Origin: an uncultured Lachnospiraceae bacterium
GTDB taxonomy: Bacteria > Bacillota > Clostridia > Lachnospirales > Lachnospiraceae
NCBI GenBank assembly: GCA_947629385.1
Contig: CANRDO010000027.1
Coordinates: 1-44,889 of the forward strand
Length of the DNA: 44,889 nt
Reading direction: 5' to 3'
Part shown: in pieces, positions 44,833 through 44,889 of the stretch
Numbering within the stretch: position 1 is the stretch's first letter
Layout: every line of letters starts with the position of its first letter
The notes under the pieces: model-generated
What the model was told of the DNA's origin: nothing
What the model saw: the letters and a program-made list of their open reading frames with translations, nothing else
Database searches by the model: none
Made by a program: the position numbers and the translations under genes

Positions 44833-44889
44833 TTACCTTTTCGTAACAGTTGGACACCCTTTAAACCCTTGTAAAGACTGGATTTTCAG
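44818..44889. mobile_element. Possible mobile-element end or contig junction
   Basis: From about 44818 the sequence no longer matches TmcAL. It holds TTTGACAGTC, then AACAGTTGGACACCC and GTAAAGACTGG, non-coding repeats of TGACAG/GACTG-like words that recall the terminal binding-site arrays of insertion sequences. No transposase is present before the window ends. The element family cannot be named. An assembly break at a repeat is an equal explanation. Confidence 0.35.

Overview
The window is chromosomal DNA from a strictly anaerobic, acetogenic Firmicute. It most resembles Lachnospiraceae-type Clostridia (Blautia or Marvinbryantia-like). I base this on the carbonyl branch of the Wood-Ljungdahl pathway, the Firmicutes order of the rnc-smc-ftsY and ylxM-ffh-rpsP-khpA-rimM-trmD-rplS blocks, strong purine-rich Shine-Dalgarno sequences, GC-rich coding DNA and a long-form PRPP synthetase. 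No tRNA, rRNA or CRISPR array was seen. Genus-level placement is inference.

Region 1 (1-11351, all minus strand) is an acs/coo operon. Reading downstream from an extended -10 promoter at 11323-11351, it holds a histidine-rich metal-binding protein, CooT, a CooC ATPase, the CO dehydrogenase AcsA/CooS, a second CooC, a stand-alone degenerate copy of the C-terminal CODH domain, the acetyl-CoA synthase AcsB, a 475-nt palindrome-packed gap, the corrinoid protein subunits AcsD and AcsC, the methyltransferase AcsE, and the start of AcsV cut by the window edge. Together they reduce CO2 to CO, move a methyl group from methyl-tetrahydrofolate onto the corrinoid protein, and join both on the Ni-Fe A-cluster to make acetyl-CoA. 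Nickel supply and insertion factors are built into the same operon.

Region 2 (11352-12970) is a small accessory island. It carries a plus-strand Rpn/PD-(D/E)XK nuclease-transposase gene and, on the minus strand just after carB, a 50-codon gene for a double-glycine-leader peptide.

Region 3 (12972-20802, minus) carries carB, gpsA, plsY, der and a PDZ/radical-SAM DUF512 gene. Region 4 (20867-22146, plus) is prs with its own promoter.

Region 5 (22178-31688, minus) runs pgeF, yraN, rnhB, two signal peptidases, rbgA, a third signal peptidase, then the ribosome/SRP block rplS-trmD-rimM-khpA-rpsP-ffh-ylxM. Region 6 (31749-32400, plus) is a YafQ-type toxin-antitoxin pair. Region 7 (32423-44680, minus) contains a sugar-nucleotide-type epimerase, ilvA, ftsY, smc, rnc, acpP, plsX, rpmF, yceD, ackA and pta. 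Pta-AckA converts the acetyl-CoA made by region 1 into acetate and ATP.

The window ends inside a plus-strand tmcAL gene. It is broken after about 16 codons by unrelated sequence, probably a mobile-element end or a contig junction.

The most unusual items are the CODH-domain paralogue that has lost cluster C ligands, the orphan double-glycine peptide, and the palindrome array between acsB and acsD.
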